Shown here: in pieces, positions 45,614 through 45,904 of the stretch
Layout: each line of letters begins with the position of its first letter
Numbering within the stretch: the stretch's first letter is position 1
DNA from: Deltaproteobacteria bacterium
GTDB taxonomy: Bacteria; Myxococcota; SpSt-1050
Direction: 5' to 3'
DNA length: 45,904 bases
NCBI GenBank assembly: GCA_026416535.1
Contig: JAOAFA010000017.1
Location: 1-45,904 of the forward strand
Position numbers and translations under genes: made by a program
The notes under the pieces: generated by a model
Seen by the model: the letters and a program-made list of their open reading frames with translations, nothing else
What the model was told of the DNA's origin: nothing
Databases searched by the model: none

Positions 45614-45904
45614 ATGAAAAAAATTCTTGTTTTAGTTAGTATGGGGGTTGTTTTTCTCTTCTCTGCCTGCACAGATGAGAATACACAGCAAGAATTTACA
45701 GACGCACAAAATCTGACTGATATAACCGATACTCTCCCTGACAGCGGATATGAGAAGGTTCTACTTACAACAGAGATAAACGAATCAGGTAAAATAGTTG
45801 AGACAGAGGGAATAAAGATAAATATCCCGGCAGGTGCAATCAATACATCCTCAACAATTCAGATAAGTGAGGTGAGAGATAAGACACCTTATGATAATAA
45901 TCTG
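45614..45904 (+). CDS. Lipoprotein, 5' part (truncated by the window)
   Basis: 97 codons are visible. The signal peptide ends at VFLFSAC (Cys19), followed by an acidic Asp/Thr-rich tether (TDENTQQEFTDAQ, NLTDITDTLPDSGYEK). A start of a ZU5/IPAGA-like domain (INIPAGAINTSSTIQI) is then seen. ATG 45614 has AAGGAG 7 nt upstream. The tether resembles those of the lipoproteins at 18348 and 32253. The remainder is outside the window. Confidence 0.75.
   Translation, partial: MKKILVLVSMGVVFLFSACTDENTQQEFTDAQNLTDITDTLPDSGYEKVLLTTEINESGKIVETEGIKINIPAGAINTSSTIQISEVRDKTPYDNNL

Overview
This 45.9 kb window is A+T-rich chromosomal DNA from a Gram-negative, probably anaerobic bacterium of the former Deltaproteobacteria or a relative such as Myxococcota. 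The envelope genes show an outer membrane: a POTRA/BamA-like barrel, a second small barrel protein and several lipoproteins. The lineage guess rests on Cys-rich surface lipoproteins with CGxDGCGGxCGxC repeats, myxobacterial-style TPR, PilZ and double-FHA/TPR proteins, a choice-of-anchor-D lipoprotein, and a 1424-residue acyl-CoA dehydratase activase. That enzyme and the several Fe-S enzymes suggest anaerobic metabolism. Housekeeping genes (tgt, cmk, ispH, purF, panB, tlyA, PBP1A) lie among accessory genes. I see no insertion sequence, prophage, integrase, CRISPR array or toxin locus.

Layout. 0-6 kb: the tail of a nuclease, an ion-transporter-superfamily permease, and the giant activase on the minus strand. 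6-11.4 kb (minus): a coupled run of CAP-domain lipoprotein-like gene, RluA/RluD pseudouridine synthase, aldehyde dehydrogenase and BamA-like protein. 11.7-15.8 kb (plus): PBP1A, Nudix hydrolase, membrane-anchored metallophosphoesterase. 15.8-18.2 kb: a small protein with two Cys-His modules, a conserved hypothetical protein, a TIMP/NTR-like exported protein and an unknown protein. 18.3-20.7 kb (minus): one apparent transcript that begins with tRNA-Arg(CCU) and continues through PilZ, TPR and Cys-rich lipoprotein genes. 20.9-22.4 kb (minus): small lipoprotein and tgt. 22.9-26.1 kb (plus): PpiD/SurA-like foldase, cmk, ispH. 26.5-27.9 kb (minus): purF. 28.3-33.4 kb (plus): gcvPB, APC permease and panB in overlapping order, then a lipoprotein with an FGE-like domain that appears to have a leaderless mRNA. 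33.4-38.6 kb (minus): FHA/TPR protein, outer-membrane barrel, tlyA, SsnA-like amidohydrolase. 38.6-42.7 kb (minus): a PreT-PreA-type fused oxidoreductase, ornithine aminotransferase and a second Cys-His module protein. 43.4 kb to the end (plus): two more lipoproteins, the last cut by the window edge.

How the genes work together. gcvPB (glycine cleavage, which feeds 5,10-methylene-THF), an amino-acid permease and panB (which consumes 5,10-methylene-THF) overlap as one unit, so a C1-to-pantothenate link is plausible. The SsnA-like hydrolase, the fused flavin/Fe-S oxidoreductase and RocD form a co-oriented nitrogen-catabolism block whose substrate is not settled by sequence. The PilZ-TPR-lipoprotein unit suggests c-di-GMP-linked surface control. 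Many promoters match the sigma-70 consensus closely (TTGACA-N17-TATAAT type), whereas intrinsic terminators are nearly absent and several convergent genes end 1 nt apart.

Most promising for follow-up: the tRNA-Arg/PilZ mixed transcript, the leaderless FGE-like lipoprotein gene, the paired Cx4Cx9Cx2H modules in two unlinked small proteins, the Asp-rich-tether lipoproteins, and the SsnA/PreTA-like/RocD cluster. No complete novel system is proven by sequence alone.
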